Below, one piece after another: positions 36,479 through 46,133 of a DNA stretch of 64,000 bases; position 1 is the first letter of the stretch; each line of letters starts with the position of its first letter. Location: assembly GCF_001428435.1 (NCBI RefSeq), contig NZ_LMSO01000009.1, positions 392,086 through 456,085 on the forward strand, read 5' to 3'. The stretch comes from Arthrobacter sp. Soil782 (lineage in GTDB: Bacteria > Actinomycetota > Actinomycetes > Actinomycetales > Micrococcaceae). Under the pieces are notes generated by a model. That model had not been told where the DNA came from. It worked only from the letters and a program-made list of their open reading frames with translations, and did no database searches. Made by a program: the position numbers and the translations under genes.

Positions 36479-37522
36479 CTAGAAGGCACCCGCCGGTCCG
36501 CGGCCGCGCGCAGGGAGGAAACCTACTTTGGAGAACACATCTGCCAGCGTAACCGACGCAATTTCCCGCGCCTTTTCCGCGCCTACCGCGAGCAGCCGGT
36601 CAAGCTCTCCCGGATCGCCGAGCAGCTCGAGCGCGCGTGCCCGTACCGGCTCAAGGCGATCAACCACCACGCCCGCAAGCTCCACCTTCAGGTGCCCGTA
36701 CATGCGGCCCTCAAAATGCCCGACCACGTCCTCCAGGCTCTTCCCAGTCATCAGCGAATAGATCGAAAGCAGGTTGGATACACCCGGCTTTTCCTCGCGG
36801 TCGAAACGGATTTCCGCGCCGTCATCCGTCACTGCGGATTTGATGCGCTTCGCGGTGACTTTCGGCTCATCCATGATGTTGATCAGGCCCGCCGCCGAGC
36901 TTGCGGACTTGGACATTTTGGCCGTGGGGTTCTGCAGGTCATAGATCTTGGCCGACTCCTTCTGGATGAACGGCTTGGGAACCACGAACGTCTCTCCGAA
37001 TCGCGTATTGAAGCGCTGCGCGAGGTCCCGGCTCAGCTCAATATGCTGGCGCTGGTCCTCACCGACGGGAACGCCTTCCGGCTGGTACAGCAGGATGTCC
37101 GCTGCCTGCAGGATTGGATAGGTGAACAGGCCGACCGAGGTGGAGTCGGTGCCCTGCTTGAGCGACTTGTCCTTGAACTGGGTCATGCGGGAAGCCTCAC
37201 CGAACCCGGTGATGCAGTTCAGCACCCAGGCCAGCTGCGCGTGTTCAGGCACGTGTGACTGCACGAAGAGCGTGCACTTGTCCACGTCCACACCGCCGGC
37301 GATGTATTGCGCGGCGGTCAGCCTGGTGCGCTCCGCGAGCTCCGCCGGATCCTGCGGCACGGTGATGGCGTGGAGGTCGGGAATGAAGTAGATGGCGTCA
37401 TAGGAGTCCTGCATCTGGACCCACTGCACGAGGGCTCCGAGGTAATTCCCCAGGTGGAGGGAACTGCCCGAGGGCTGCATACCGGACAGAACCCGCTGAC
37501 GTGTCGCTGTGGAGGAAGTCAT
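36479..37522 (-). CDS. trpS: Tryptophanyl-tRNA synthetase
   Basis: A 347-residue class I synthetase charging tRNA-Trp. The HIGH-type motif appears as [10 protein letters not shown] in [18 protein letters not shown], and the KMSKS loop as AKMSKS. Other TrpS elements are DLHAIT and [19 protein letters not shown]. The ATG at 37522 ([14 protein letters not shown]) is right because upstream open sequence lies inside the exonuclease gene in another frame. It starts one base after the exonuclease stop. Confidence 0.96.
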   Translation of the reverse strand: MTSSTATRQRVLSGMQPSGSSLHLGNYLGALVQWVQMQDSYDAIYFIPDLHAITVPQDPAELAERTRLTAAQYIAGGVDVDKCTLFVQSHVPEHAQLAWVLNCITGFGEASRMTQFKDKSLKQGTDSTSVGLFTYPILQAADILLYQPEGVPVGEDQRQHIELSRDLAQRFNTRFGETFVVPKPFIQKESAKIYDLQNPTAKMSKSASSAAGLINIMDEPKVTAKRIKSAVTDDGAEIRFDREEKPGVSNLLSIYSLMTGKSLEDVVGHFEGRMYGHLKVELAGVVVDRLEPVRARALELLGDPGELDRLLAVGAEKAREIASVTLADVFSKVGFLPARGRGPAGAF

Positions 37523-37523
37523 A

Positions 37524-38375
37524 TCAGTCCTGTGGTTGTAAGAGCTTGTAGTCGACGACGAGCGGCGCATGATCCGAAAAACGCGCTTCCCAGGAGTGGG
37601 CACGATCGACGACGGCGGTGGTGGCGGCAGTTGCCAGTTCTGGCGTGGCGAGATGGTAGTCGATGCGCCAGCCGGCGTCATTGTCGAAGGCCTTGCCGCG
37701 CCAGGACCACCAGGTGTAGGGGCCGTCAACGTCCCCGGCAAGGTCACGGTGGACATCAACCCAGCCGACCGCATCGCTGAAGAAATGATCGAAGTAGGCG
37801 CGTTCCTCCGGCAGGAAGCCTGCCTTCTTCAGGTTGCCCTTCCAGTTCCGGATGTCCCGGGTGGTGTGTCCGACGTTGAGGTCTCCAACCACCAGGGCGT
37901 GGTCTCGGGTGCGGCGCAGCTCGGTGAGCCGCGCCGACATCAGGTCGAGGAACCGGTACTTGTCCTGCTGCTGCGGCGAGTCCGCCTCCCCCGAGTGCAC
38001 GTAGGCGCTGACCACGCTGAGGGTGGTTCCGTCCAGGTCGAAATCAGCTTCCACCCAGCGACCAGCGGAGGCGAAGTACTCGTCACCGATGTGCTCGCGG
38101 GTCTCCGTGGGCTCCAGACGGGAAGCGACGGCGACGCCGGCACGGCCCTTGGCCGCGGCCTCAGCATGCAGAATGTGCCAGGAGTCCCCAAGGAGCTCCC
38201 GCACCACCTTGTCCGGTGCACGCACCTCCTGAAGGCACAGGATGTCGATGTCCCTGTCCTCGAGCCACTCCTGCATTCCCCGCCGGTATGCTGCGCGGAT
38301 TCCGTTCACGTTCACGGTGGCAATACGAAGGGCTTCTGGGTGCTTGCTGCTTATCAGGGTTTGTGCCGAACTCAC
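37524..38375 (-). CDS. xth: Exodeoxyribonuclease III
   Basis: A 283-residue AP endonuclease and 3' exonuclease for base excision repair. It has the motifs [26 protein letters not shown] (metal Glu), [30 protein letters not shown] and [11 protein letters not shown] (catalytic Asp-His). Start is GTG 38375. It is followed directly by trpS, so the two are probably one transcript. Confidence 0.94.
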   Translation of the reverse strand: MSSAQTLISSKHPEALRIATVNVNGIRAAYRRGMQEWLEDRDIDILCLQEVRAPDKVVRELLGDSWHILHAEAAAKGRAGVAVASRLEPTETREHIGDEYFASAGRWVEADFDLDGTTLSVVSAYVHSGEADSPQQQDKYRFLDLMSARLTELRRTRDHALVVGDLNVGHTTRDIRNWKGNLKKAGFLPEERAYFDHFFSDAVGWVDVHRDLAGDVDGPYTWWSWRGKAFDNDAGWRIDYHLATPELATAATTAVVDRAHSWEARFSDHAPLVVDYKLLQPQD

Positions 38376-38396
38376 CCAATCAACCTTACCGGAGCG

Positions 38397-38888
38397 CTAG
38401 TCGACGACAGTGCCCTCAACCGGGCCGTCGTCGTCGTTTTTCATCATGCTGCGGGCATTGTGGGAAGTGATCTCGATGGTTTCCAGCGCACGGTCCACCA
38501 TGCCCTGGTCCGAGCCGAGATGATCACGGATCACGCGGGCCTGGACCTGGACGATCTTGAAGCTGTGATCGAGCTTCTGATCCCGCATTGCGCCGCTTGT
38601 ACCGGCCGGGCCTCCGCCCGCCGTGCCCCCGCCGGCGGCCCTGTTGAACTCCTCGATCCGGGCGCTCGCCTTGCGTGCGGCAGAGCGCACCGTAAACACC
38701 ACGAAGCTGAAAATCAGCAGCCACCCAAGGGAGATGATGACCACCAGCCAGCCAACGACGTCGTTCTCATTGGCTGCGAAGACCACAGCCACCAAAAACA
38801 CCACCAACATGATGGCCATTCCTACGCCGCCCATACGCAGGCTCAGTCCCTTGCCCGCGGTTTTTCCAGAGGTTCCCAGTGGTTGCAT
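38397..38888 (-). CDS. Small membrane protein of unknown function
   Basis: A 163-residue protein not recognised as a named family. From the ATG at 38888 (MQPLGTSGKTAGKG), two adjacent membrane helices follow (MAIMLVVFLVAVVFAA and VVGWLVVIISLGWLLIFSFVVF). The cytoplasmic remainder has a Gly/Ala linker and an amphipathic segment (DHSFKIVQVQARVIRDHLG) that could form a coiled coil. It ends in acidic residues. It lies just upstream of the exonuclease gene on the same strand. Confidence 0.7.
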   Translation of the reverse strand: MQPLGTSGKTAGKGLSLRMGGVGMAIMLVVFLVAVVFAANENDVVGWLVVIISLGWLLIFSFVVFTVRSAARKASARIEEFNRAAGGGTAGGGPAGTSGAMRDQKLDHSFKIVQVQARVIRDHLGSDQGMVDRALETIEITSHNARSMMKNDDDGPVEGTVVD

Positions 38889-39078
38889 GCCTCTATTGTC
38901 GCAAACCGGCAGCGCGGGCATGGTTGCTTCCACCACCGGCGAAAAGACGGTTCGAGCATCCGAAGAAGGCGCGCGGGAAATTTAATTCAGATCACACCCA
39001 TCCGTGATACACCCCACGCCGAACTAAGGTCATGCGCATCCTTTCCGGTGCGCGTCCCATTCGCACCATGGAGGAACC

Positions 39079-39852
39079 ATGAACAAGAAAGCACTTTTCG
39101 CAGTCCCGACCCTCGCTATGGGTCTGCTCGCAATGGGCGGCGCACCCGCCATGGCTGACAACCATGTGGAGTCCTACTCCTCGACCCTCGGCCAACTGAA
39201 CGGCACCACGGGCACGGGTACCATCACGGTCGATGTCGAAGGAACCCAGGCAACTGTCAACCTTCAGGTGTCCGGCTTGGCTGAGACCTTCATGGACGGA
39301 CCCTACCCGCACGTCCAGCACATCCACGGTGGAGCCGAGGGCACCTGCCCCACGCCTGCTGCGGACACTGACGGAGACGGCCTCGTCAGCGTAACCGAGG
39401 GTGCTCCGTTCTACGGCGGCATCGTCACCACCCTGTCCACCAGCGGCGACACCAGCCCTGCTGCAGGTCTTGACCTTGCACTGGGCGGCCAGGGCGGCAC
39501 CTACAGCATCGAGCGCACCTTCGAGCTGAACGCTGAAACGCAGGCAGCACTTGAAGCCGGCACGGCGGTCGTTGTCGTCCACGGTCTCGATCCCGCCACC
39601 GCAGGTGTCAGCGAAGAGGTATTCAGCGCACCCAGCGATCTGAACCCGGACCTGCCGATCGGTGCAACCTCGCCTGCTCTGTGTGGCACCCTGGTTGCTT
39701 CACAGATGGGCGCAATGCCTGAGGGCGGCGCTGACACCGGCGTTGCTCAGGAGACCGGCTCCAACCTGGGCATGATCGCCCTCGGTGGCGGCCTGGTTCT
39801 GGCAGCAGCAGCCGGCGGCACCTACGCCGTCCGTCGCTCAACCACCAAGTAA
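39079..39852 (+). CDS. CHRD-domain secreted surface protein
   Basis: A 257-residue secreted protein. A signal peptide ends at PAMA|D near residue 26. Residues of about 30-205 form one CHRD domain, seen in HVQHIHGGAEGTCP, ADTDGDGLVSV and EGAPFYGGIVTTLSTSGDTS. The C-terminus has GGADTGVAQETGSN, a hydrophobic helix and the basic tail RRSTTK, which is the layout of a sortase sorting signal although no classical LPXTG is present. The strong ribosome site GGAGGAACC precedes the ATG. The class F sortase follows by 17 bases and is likely its partner. CHRD function is unknown. Confidence 0.88.
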   Translation: MNKKALFAVPTLAMGLLAMGGAPAMADNHVESYSSTLGQLNGTTGTGTITVDVEGTQATVNLQVSGLAETFMDGPYPHVQHIHGGAEGTCPTPAADTDGDGLVSVTEGAPFYGGIVTTLSTSGDTSPAAGLDLALGGQGGTYSIERTFELNAETQAALEAGTAVVVVHGLDPATAGVSEEVFSAPSDLNPDLPIGATSPALCGTLVASQMGAMPEGGADTGVAQETGSNLGMIALGGGLVLAAAAGGTYAVRRSTTK

Positions 39853-39869
39853 AGGACTGATCTGATCTC

Positions 39870-40550
39870 ATGATCAGCTCCAACTCCGGCCGCCGCAGAA
39901 GCTTTGCAGTTTCTGCGGCGGCCGCCCTTTTGATACTCACCGGTTGCGGCACAGGCACCGGCAGCGAGGATGCTCAGGCCCCAACGACGACGGCGGCGCC
40001 GGCTACCTCCGTGCCGGCAACACTGGCCCCTTCCGCGAGCCCCGAAACGTCCCCCTCCGCGGAGCCTTCCCAGACACCCGCCCTTCCGCCGGTGCTGGAA
40101 GCCTCCAAACCGGTCTCCTTCTCGATACCCACCATCGAAGCGGGCTCCGAACTGCTCTCGCTTGGACTACGGGAAAACGGCTCCCTGGAGGTGCCGCCGG
40201 ACGGACCCGGAGCACCAGCCAGTTGGTACAACCAGTCCCCCACGCCCGGCGAGCGCGGACCGGCCGTCTTGCTGGGCCATGTCAACGCCACCGGCGGCGG
40301 CCCCGGCGTCTTTGCGGACCTCAGGGCGCTGAAGGCCGGCGACCTCATCGAGGTCAAGCGCGAGGATGGGTCGATCGCCACCTTCGCAGTCACCAAAGGC
40401 GAGCAGTACCCGAAGGACGACTTCCCCACCCAGAAGGTGTACGGGAACACCGAGGGCGCCGAACTCCGGCTCATCACCTGCGACGGCTACGATCCGGAAA
40501 CCGGGCTCTTTGACGACAACTACGTGGTGTACGCCGAACTGGTCATCTGA
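39870..40550 (+). CDS. Class F sortase, lipoprotein-type N-terminus
   Basis: A 226-residue extracytoplasmic sortase. The signal has the lipobox LTGC with Cys26, then a Thr/Ala/Pro/Ser-rich linker to about residue 75, then the catalytic domain. Catalytic His137 is in VLLGHVNA and Cys204 in RLITCDGYD. No arginine occurs after Cys204, where the usual third catalytic residue of sortases lies; the nearest is Arg200. It should cleave and attach a surface protein, most simply the CHRD protein encoded just upstream, on the outer face of the membrane. Confidence 0.85.
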   Translation: MISSNSGRRRSFAVSAAAALLILTGCGTGTGSEDAQAPTTTAAPATSVPATLAPSASPETSPSAEPSQTPALPPVLEASKPVSFSIPTIEAGSELLSLGLRENGSLEVPPDGPGAPASWYNQSPTPGERGPAVLLGHVNATGGGPGVFADLRALKAGDLIEVKREDGSIATFAVTKGEQYPKDDFPTQKVYGNTEGAELRLITCDGYDPETGLFDDNYVVYAELVI

Positions 40551-40606
40551 GGTTCCAAACAACAAGCCTTTGGTACCAGCAGGCCCTCACTACCAGAAGT
40601 CGCTGC

Positions 40607-40966
40607 CTACCAGCACACGAGACAGAACGGGTGGCCTGCCGGGTCCAGATAGACCCGGTAGGTGCCCGTCCCCGACTCCAGACTGGTAGCCCCTAGCGCG
40701 AGCACCTTCTGCTCCGCTACGTCGAGGTCCTCCACCCGGATATCGAGATGCACCTGCTGCGGGATCTCCTGGCCCGGCCACCTCGGCGGCATGTATCCCT
40801 CAACCTGCTGGAAGGCCAGTGCCGGACGGTCCGGGGCATCACCGATGGTGATCCACCCGTTGTCATCATGCTGGACGCGGATCATGCCCAACAGGTCCTC
40901 GTAGAAGGACGCCAGCTGGTCCGTGTTTGAGCAGTCGAAGACGGTTGCGTGCCATTTCCCAATCAT
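40607..40966 (-). CDS. VOC (glyoxalase/bleomycin resistance-like) family protein
   Basis: A 119-residue single VOC domain protein with two beta-alpha-beta-beta-beta units: VFDCSNTDQLASFYEDLLGM and LDIRVEDLDVAEQKVLALG. The metal-site residues are H, H and E at conserved positions in many members; here His near the N-terminus (KWHATVFD) and HLDIR are visible, while the C-terminal Glu position reads CLVCW, so metal catalysis is uncertain. The ATG at 40966 is used. Substrate is unknown. It is convergent with the sortase. Confidence 0.8.
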   Translation of the reverse strand: MIGKWHATVFDCSNTDQLASFYEDLLGMIRVQHDDNGWITIGDAPDRPALAFQQVEGYMPPRWPGQEIPQQVHLDIRVEDLDVAEQKVLALGATSLESGTGTYRVYLDPAGHPFCLVCW

Positions 40967-41035
40967 GGTCCCAGTATCTGCCGTCCCCACCCAAGATGGT
41001 AGACAATCGCGGACATCTTCCGTCCTTGCACATTC

Positions 41036-41869
41036 CTACTTCAGGAACAGCTTCCGGAGGCGCGCGGTGGTCAGCACCATTCCGACGAGGATCATCACCA
41101 GGTAGTAGGTAATGTGGACCGCCGTTGCGGGGGTGAAGATGCCGACACTGAGTTGACGCAGCAATTCAACGCCGTGCCAGAGCGGCAGAGCCTGGATGAA
41201 CCACTGGATGCCCTGCGGGTAAACACTCAATGGATAGAACGTCGCCGAGAACAGGAACATCGGCAGCATCACGAAATTGATCCAATCCATCTGCTGGAAG
41301 GTCTTCATGTAGCTGGTGATGCCCATGCCGAACGAGGCGAAGCCAAAAGCAATCAGCACGGACGCCGGAACCATCAGCAGTGCCCACGGCGTGGTGATCA
41401 GCCCCATCAGCCCCATGACCGCGGTGAAGCCCGTGGCGTACAGGGCGCCCCGCAGGAGCGCGAGGAAAATCTCGCCGATCGCAACATCCAGCGGCCCCAG
41501 CGAGGTGTACAGCATGCCCTGGTAAAGCTTTGCGAAATTCATCTTGAAAAACACGTTCCAGGTGGAGTCATAGACCGCGCCGTTCATCGCGGAGACTGCA
41601 AGGAGCGCCGGGGCGATGTAGGCGGCGTAGCTGATTTCCTCTCCGCCGGGCCCGACGACGGTGCCCACCAGTGCGCCCAGGCCCACCCCCATGGAGATGA
41701 GGTAGAGCACGGGCTCAAAGAACCCGGACACCATGATCAGCCAGTTGCTGCTCTTGGTGGCCATGAGTCCGCGCGCGATCACTGCTTTGGCATTTCGTGC
41801 GTACAGCGCACTGAACGGGCGGTCCTTGACCTGGACCCGGTAGTCCTCTTCTGTGAGAATGTTGCTCAC
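41036..41869 (-). CDS. ABC-2 type exporter permease (downstream)
   Basis: A 277-residue permease with six helices of the ABC-2 (DrrB/NodJ-like) class. It has a cytoplasmic start (YRVQVKDRPFSALYARNAK), then helices and the family segment FKMNFAKLYQGMLYTSLGPLDVAIGEI. It overlaps the upstream permease by four bases. It is related to that permease, so the pair likely forms a heterodimer with the ATPase encoded first. Export substrate (drug, lipid or glycan) is unknown. Confidence 0.87.
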   Translation of the reverse strand: MSNILTEEDYRVQVKDRPFSALYARNAKAVIARGLMATKSSNWLIMVSGFFEPVLYLISMGVGLGALVGTVVGPGGEEISYAAYIAPALLAVSAMNGAVYDSTWNVFFKMNFAKLYQGMLYTSLGPLDVAIGEIFLALLRGALYATGFTAVMGLMGLITTPWALLMVPASVLIAFGFASFGMGITSYMKTFQQMDWINFVMLPMFLFSATFYPLSVYPQGIQWFIQALPLWHGVELLRQLSVGIFTPATAVHITYYLVMILVGMVLTTARLRKLFLK

Positions 41870-42774
41870 TTGCCCAGCCTCCGTTCATACATGCGGCGGG
41901 CCAGGACCCAGCCGAGCAGTGCCAGCGCCACCAGATAGAGGATGTGGATGGCCGAGAGCCAGAGCGGCTCGTCATACCCATAGGTCAGCACCCGTCCCAG
42001 TTCCGTGCCGTGCCACAGCGGGGAGATCCACCCGATCCAGCGTAGGAAAATGGGCAGCGTTTCGAGCGGGAAGAAGGTGCCGGAAAACAGGAACAACGGA
42101 GTCACGATGAAGCGCATGACCAGCGCGAACTGGCCCTTGTCCTCGGTGACGCTGGCCGAGTACGCCATGAGCGGGAGCCCGAACGAAAGCCCGCAGACAA
42201 CGGCGACGATGATTGCCACCGAACCCCAGGCAGATGGCGATGCACCGAAGGCAGCAACGATCGCGAAGTAGATCGCGGACATCAGGAAGAGCCTCAGCGA
42301 GATCGCGATGATGTATCCGTTGACGATCTGGTGCACTGCCAGCGGCGAGGCATGCGGACCGTAGTAGACGCGCCGCCACTTGAAGCCGTCCATGACTGGA
42401 TAGGTGAACTCCGTGGCGGCCGTCATGATCGTGGCGGAGGACAGGAGCGCCGGCGCAATGAACGCAAGATAGCTAACGCCGCCGAAAGCGCTCTCGGCGC
42501 TGTTGCTGTCCACGAGCGTGGCGAGGCCGACTCCCATTGCGAAGAGATACATCACGGGATTGCCCACGCTGTAGGCGAGCAGCGTCCAGCGGTAGCCGTT
42601 CATCACCTTAAGGGCGTGTTCGGCGTAATACCAGGAGCCGAACTTCCGGGCGCGTTCCGCCGCGACCATCGGGGAATGGGCAGCGCGGACGGCCTGCTCA
42701 TTCTTCGTATTTCCCGTTTCCCGGTGGCCGCCCGGTGCGGGCTGATCCGGGGTGCCGGTGTGCTGGCTAGTCAA
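41866..42774 (-). CDS. ABC-2 type exporter permease (upstream)
   Basis: A 302-residue permease with six helices of the DrrB/NodJ class, carrying a longer disordered N-terminal segment (about 40 residues rich in Gly, Pro and charged residues). Motifs include YYAEHALKVMNGYRWTLLAY and the segment MDGFKWRRVYYGPHASPLAV, matching the position of the equivalent segment in the other permease. It overlaps the ATPase stop by eight bases and the next permease by four. Confidence 0.87.
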   Translation of the reverse strand: MTSQHTGTPDQPAPGGHRETGNTKNEQAVRAAHSPMVAAERARKFGSWYYAEHALKVMNGYRWTLLAYSVGNPVMYLFAMGVGLATLVDSNSAESAFGGVSYLAFIAPALLSSATIMTAATEFTYPVMDGFKWRRVYYGPHASPLAVHQIVNGYIIAISLRLFLMSAIYFAIVAAFGASPSAWGSVAIIVAVVCGLSFGLPLMAYSASVTEDKGQFALVMRFIVTPLFLFSGTFFPLETLPIFLRWIGWISPLWHGTELGRVLTYGYDEPLWLSAIHILYLVALALLGWVLARRMYERRLGK

Positions 42775-43708
42775 CGAGGCTCCTACCGGTCAGCCGCAGG
42801 AAAACATCCTCAAGGGAGGACCGGCGCACAAGGGAGGTAATGGGATGAAGACCGCGGGCGGTGACCTGCTCAAGGGCAGACTCGCCGTCGTGCGTGTAGA
42901 TCAGCACGCGGTCCGGCAGGGACTCGAGCCGTTCACCGATGCCGGCCAGATCCGCTGCCACCGTTGTGTTCCTTTCCGAGCCGAAGCGGAGCTCGAGCAC
43001 CTCACGGGTGGAGTGCTCGCGGATGAGTGTGGCGGGAGATCCCTCAGCCATGATCTGCCCCTTGTCCACCACGACGAGGCGGTCGCAGAGCTGCTCGGCC
43101 TCATCCATGTAGTGGGTTGTGAGGATCAGGGTAACGCCGGACTCCTTCAGACGGAACAGCCGGTCCCAGAGAATATGCCGGGCCTGTGGATCGAGGCCGG
43201 TGGTGGGTTCGTCCAGCAGGAGGATCTTCGGTTCGTTGATGAGAGACCGGGCGATGGTCAGGCGCCGTTTCATGCCGCCGGACAGCGAGTCCACCTTCGC
43301 CTTCGCCTTGTCCGTCAGTTGGGCGAATTCCAGGAGCTCATCCGCTTTGGGTTTGAGGTAGCTCATGGGAAGGCCGAAGTAGCGGCCGTAAACCAGCAAA
43401 TTGTCCCGGACGCGCAGTTCCTCGTCCAGATTGTCCTGCTGCGGCACGACGCCGAGGTGCGCCCGAACCTCCGGACCATGCTGCTCAGGGTCCAGACCCA
43501 TGATGGTCAGCTTCCCGGAGGTGCGCTGCGAGACGCCGCCGATCATCCTCATGGTGGTCGACTTGCCGGCGCCGTTGGGACCGAGCAGGCCGAAGGACTC
43601 CCCCGCTGGTACGTCGAATGAGATGCCGTCGACGGCAGCGAAATTCCCGTAGTGCTTGGTCAGCCGGTCAGCGGAGATGACGTAGTTCGGATTAGTTTGG
43701 TTGGGCAC
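42767..43708 (-). CDS. ABC-2 type exporter ATP-binding protein (DrrA/NodI-like)
   Basis: A 313-residue ATPase with Walker A GPNGAGKSTTMRM, signature LSGGMKRRLTIARSL, Walker B KILLLDEPTTGLDP and switch His THYMDEAEQ. The C-terminal domain of about 80 residues is that of DrrA/NodI-type exporters. It starts at ATG 43708 and lies 29 bases past the folD end. The three genes form one exporter operon. Confidence 0.92.
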   Translation of the reverse strand: MPNQTNPNYVISADRLTKHYGNFAAVDGISFDVPAGESFGLLGPNGAGKSTTMRMIGGVSQRTSGKLTIMGLDPEQHGPEVRAHLGVVPQQDNLDEELRVRDNLLVYGRYFGLPMSYLKPKADELLEFAQLTDKAKAKVDSLSGGMKRRLTIARSLINEPKILLLDEPTTGLDPQARHILWDRLFRLKESGVTLILTTHYMDEAEQLCDRLVVVDKGQIMAEGSPATLIREHSTREVLELRFGSERNTTVAADLAGIGERLESLPDRVLIYTHDGESALEQVTARGLHPITSLVRRSSLEDVFLRLTGRSLVD

Positions 43709-43737
43709 CAGAACAGCCTAGAGGAACAACGGACGAA

Positions 43738-44631
43738 CTACCCGGTGGTGATGGCCGCCTGACGTTCCGCAGCCTCCACGACGTTGGCCAGGAGCATCGC
43801 GCGCGTCATGGGGCCCACTCCCCCGGGATTGGGCGAAAGCCAGCCTGCGACGCCGGATGCGTCCTTTGCGACATCGCCGCGCAGTGTGGCCTTGCCAGTC
43901 TCAGGATCGGTCACCCGGCTCACGCCGACGTCCAGGACGATGGCACCAGGCTTTAGATGTTCAGCCGTGATCATGCCGGGCAGGCCCGCGGCCGCCACGA
44001 CGACGTCGGCCTCGCTGAGGTGCCGCGGCAGGTCCACCGTGCCGGTATGCGCCAGTGTGACCGTCGCATTGATTGCACGCCGGGTCAGCAGCAGGCCAAG
44101 CGGCCTACCTACAGTCACCCCACGTCCCACGACGAGCACGTTCTTGCCCTTGAGCTCGATGTCATGGCGCAGAAGCAGCTCGACGATGCCATGCGGGGTA
44201 CACGGCAGGGGCGAGTCCATAGGTCCGTTGACATTGAGGACGAGCTTCCCGAGATTGGTCGGGTGCAGTCCGTCGGCGTCCTTGCCCGGTGCCATCCGCT
44301 CAAGAATGGCATGTGCGTCGATGTGCGCAGGCAGAGGCAACTGGACGATGTAGCCGGTGGTGGCGTCGTCGTCGTTCAGTTCGTCAATAACCTTTTCGAG
44401 GTCCTCCTGGCTGATGTCGCCCGGGAGGTCCCGGCGGATCGAGTTGATGCCCACCTGCTCACAGTCACGGTGCTTTCCGGCGACGTAGGAGTGGCTCCCG
44501 GGATCATCTCCGACCAGCACCGTTCCCAGGCCGGGCTTAACGCCCTGGCCCTTCAGAGTGGTGACCCGCTCTGTGAGTTCGCTGCGGATTGCGGCCGCTG
44601 TTGCCTTGCCGTCAAGAATTTTTGCGCTCAT
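43738..44631 (-). CDS. folD: Methylenetetrahydrofolate dehydrogenase / cyclohydrolase
   Basis: A 297-residue bifunctional enzyme linking 5,10-methylene-, methenyl- and 10-formyl-tetrahydrofolate. It has the motifs [15 protein letters not shown] (catalytic Lys), [19 protein letters not shown]-binding [14 protein letters not shown] and C-terminal [19 protein letters not shown]. Length is normal. The ATG is one base before the stop of the small Cys-rich gene upstream, which itself overlaps glyA, so all three are likely one transcript. Confidence 0.97.
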   Translation of the reverse strand: MSAKILDGKATAAAIRSELTERVTTLKGQGVKPGLGTVLVGDDPGSHSYVAGKHRDCEQVGINSIRRDLPGDISQEDLEKVIDELNDDDATTGYIVQLPLPAHIDAHAILERMAPGKDADGLHPTNLGKLVLNVNGPMDSPLPCTPHGIVELLLRHDIELKGKNVLVVGRGVTVGRPLGLLLTRRAINATVTLAHTGTVDLPRHLSEADVVVAAAGLPGMITAEHLKPGAIVLDVGVSRVTDPETGKATLRGDVAKDASGVAGWLSPNPGGVGPMTRAMLLANVVEAAERQAAITTG

Positions 44632-44796
44632 CTACGCCGCTCCTTTGTTGAGCTGTTCCCTGTCCAATTCCTCGAGCAGGTACGCCTTGCCACGTTCGCA
44701 GCAGCCCGTGAAACAGCACTCCTCCGTGGGGATCTCGTACTCGTCCGAGCGGGCGGCTGCCGATTCCAACGCACCCGGAGGCAGGTCTTCTACCAT
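44632..44796 (-). CDS. 54-residue Cys-rich protein between glyA and folD
   Basis: A small open frame of 54 codons starting at ATG 44796 inside the last codons of glyA and ending immediately before the folD start. The product has the central motif [16 protein letters not shown] with four Cys in two pairs, an acidic N-terminal half and an amphipathic C-terminal helix ([13 protein letters not shown]). AGGA-type sequence (CGAGGA) lies upstream of the ATG. The overlap on both sides, the sensible composition and the fixed place in a one-carbon operon argue that it is a real gene. I recognise no family; the paired Cys residues suggest metal or iron-sulfur binding, which is inference. Confidence 0.7.
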   Translation of the reverse strand: MVEDLPPGALESAAARSDEYEIPTEECCFTGCCERGKAYLLEELDREQLNKGAA

Positions 44797-46085
44797 TCCT
44801 CGTGCCCGGGGTAGAGCGGGAAATCGGCAGCGAGGCGGGACACGCGTGCGCGCAGGGCCTCGAGGTCGGCACCGGGCTTCAGGACTGCGGCGATGATTTC
44901 GCCCACCTCGGTGAATTCAGCGGAGCCGAATCCGCGGGTGGCCAACGCCGGGGTGCCGATGCGGAGACCGGAGGTAACCATGGGCGGGCGTGGATCGTTG
45001 GGGACAGCGTTGCGGTTGACCGTGATACCGACCGAGTGCAGGAGGTCCTCCGCTTGTTGACCGTCCAGCTCGGAGTTGCGGAGGTCCACCAGGACCAGGT
45101 GAACGTCGGTGCCGCCGGTGAGGACCGACACGCCGTGTTCGGTGACGTCGGCGCCCATGAGCCGCTCGGCGATGATGCGGGCGCCCTCGAGGACGCGCTC
45201 CTGGCGCTCCTTGAATTCTTCCGTGCCGGCAATCTTGAAGGCCGTGGCTTTGGCTGCGATGACGTGCATGAGCGGGCCGCCCTGCTGGCCCGGGAAAACG
45301 TTGGAGTTCAACTTCTTGGCCCACTCCTGCTTGGCCAGGATCACGCCTGAGCGAGGGCCGGAGAGGGTCTTGTGCACGGTGGAGGTGACCACGTCCGAGT
45401 GGGGAACGGGGCTCGGGTGCAGGCCGGCTGCCACGAGGCCTGCGAAGTGGGCCATGTCAGTCCAGAGCAGGGCGCCGACCTCATCAGCGATGGACCGGAA
45501 TGCTGCGAAATCGAGGTGGCGGGGGTAGGCGGACCAGCCGGCGATGATGACCTGGGGCTTCTCCGCCAGAGCCTGCTCGCGGACGCGCTCCATGTCGAGG
45601 CGGTGCGTGTCATTCTCGACGCCATATGCTGCGACTTCATAAAGCTTGCCGGAGAAGTTCAGCTTCATGCCGTGGGTCAGGTGGCCGCCATGCGCCAGGG
45701 ACAGGCCCATGATCTTCTCGCCGGGCTTGATCATCGCAGCGAGCGCGGCGGCGTTGGCCTGCGCTCCTGAGTGCGGCTGGACGTTGGCGTACTCCGCACC
45801 GAAGAGCGCCTTTACGCGCTCGATGGCCAGGCTTTCTGCGACGTCAACATGCTCGCAGCCGCCGTAGTAGCGGCGGCCCGGGTAGCCCTCCGCGTACTTG
45901 TTGGTCAGGACCGAGCCCTGGGCTTCGAGGACCGATCGCGGCGCGAAGTTCTCGGAGGCGATCATCTCGAGGGTGTCGCGCTGGCGTGCGAGCTCATTGT
46001 TGAGGACCGCGGCGATTTCCGGGTCCACCTCGGACAGCGGCGCATTGGTCACGGACTGGGTCACAGAGGGAGAGGATGAAGTCAC
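44790..46085 (-). CDS. glyA: Serine hydroxymethyltransferase
   Basis: A 431-residue PLP enzyme converting serine and tetrahydrofolate to glycine and methylene-THF. It shows [19 protein letters not shown], the conserved [16 protein letters not shown], the PLP-Lys motif [13 protein letters not shown] and the C-terminal [13 protein letters not shown]. Start is GTG 46085 with AGGAGCC before it. It heads glyA, the Cys-rich miniprotein, and folD, and is divergent from purU across a 149-base gap containing a short palindrome. Confidence 0.97.
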   Translation of the reverse strand: MTSSSPSVTQSVTNAPLSEVDPEIAAVLNNELARQRDTLEMIASENFAPRSVLEAQGSVLTNKYAEGYPGRRYYGGCEHVDVAESLAIERVKALFGAEYANVQPHSGAQANAAALAAMIKPGEKIMGLSLAHGGHLTHGMKLNFSGKLYEVAAYGVENDTHRLDMERVREQALAEKPQVIIAGWSAYPRHLDFAAFRSIADEVGALLWTDMAHFAGLVAAGLHPSPVPHSDVVTSTVHKTLSGPRSGVILAKQEWAKKLNSNVFPGQQGGPLMHVIAAKATAFKIAGTEEFKERQERVLEGARIIAERLMGADVTEHGVSVLTGGTDVHLVLVDLRNSELDGQQAEDLLHSVGITVNRNAVPNDPRPPMVTSGLRIGTPALATRGFGSAEFTEVGEIIAAVLKPGADLEALRARVSRLAADFPLYPGHEEW

Positions 46086-46111
46086 GGAAGGCTCCTGGTG
46101 AGATGAGGGTT

Positions 46112-46133
46112 CTACAGGTCAGGCTACCTGTAG
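46112..46133. promoter_or_regulatory. Palindrome in glyA-purU divergent promoter region
   Basis: CTACAGGT at 46112-46119 and ACCTGTAG at 46126-46133 are perfect eight-base arms with a six-base spacer. It lies 27 bases before glyA and about 100 before purU, a good place for a shared operator or a leader hairpin. Confidence 0.45.

Noticed and set aside
37523-37774. N-terminal extension of TrpS by 84 residues
   Set aside because: It lies in another frame of the exonuclease gene and is absent from TrpS proteins.
38991-39008. ATCAC-eight bases-GTGAT repeat before the CHRD gene as a CRP site
   Set aside because: The half-sites are in reversed order and spacing relative to CRP/GlxR sites.
37569-39158. 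A 529-codon plus-strand frame opposite the exonuclease and the small membrane protein genes
   Set aside because: It crosses two supported minus-strand genes and their gap, and has low-quality composition.
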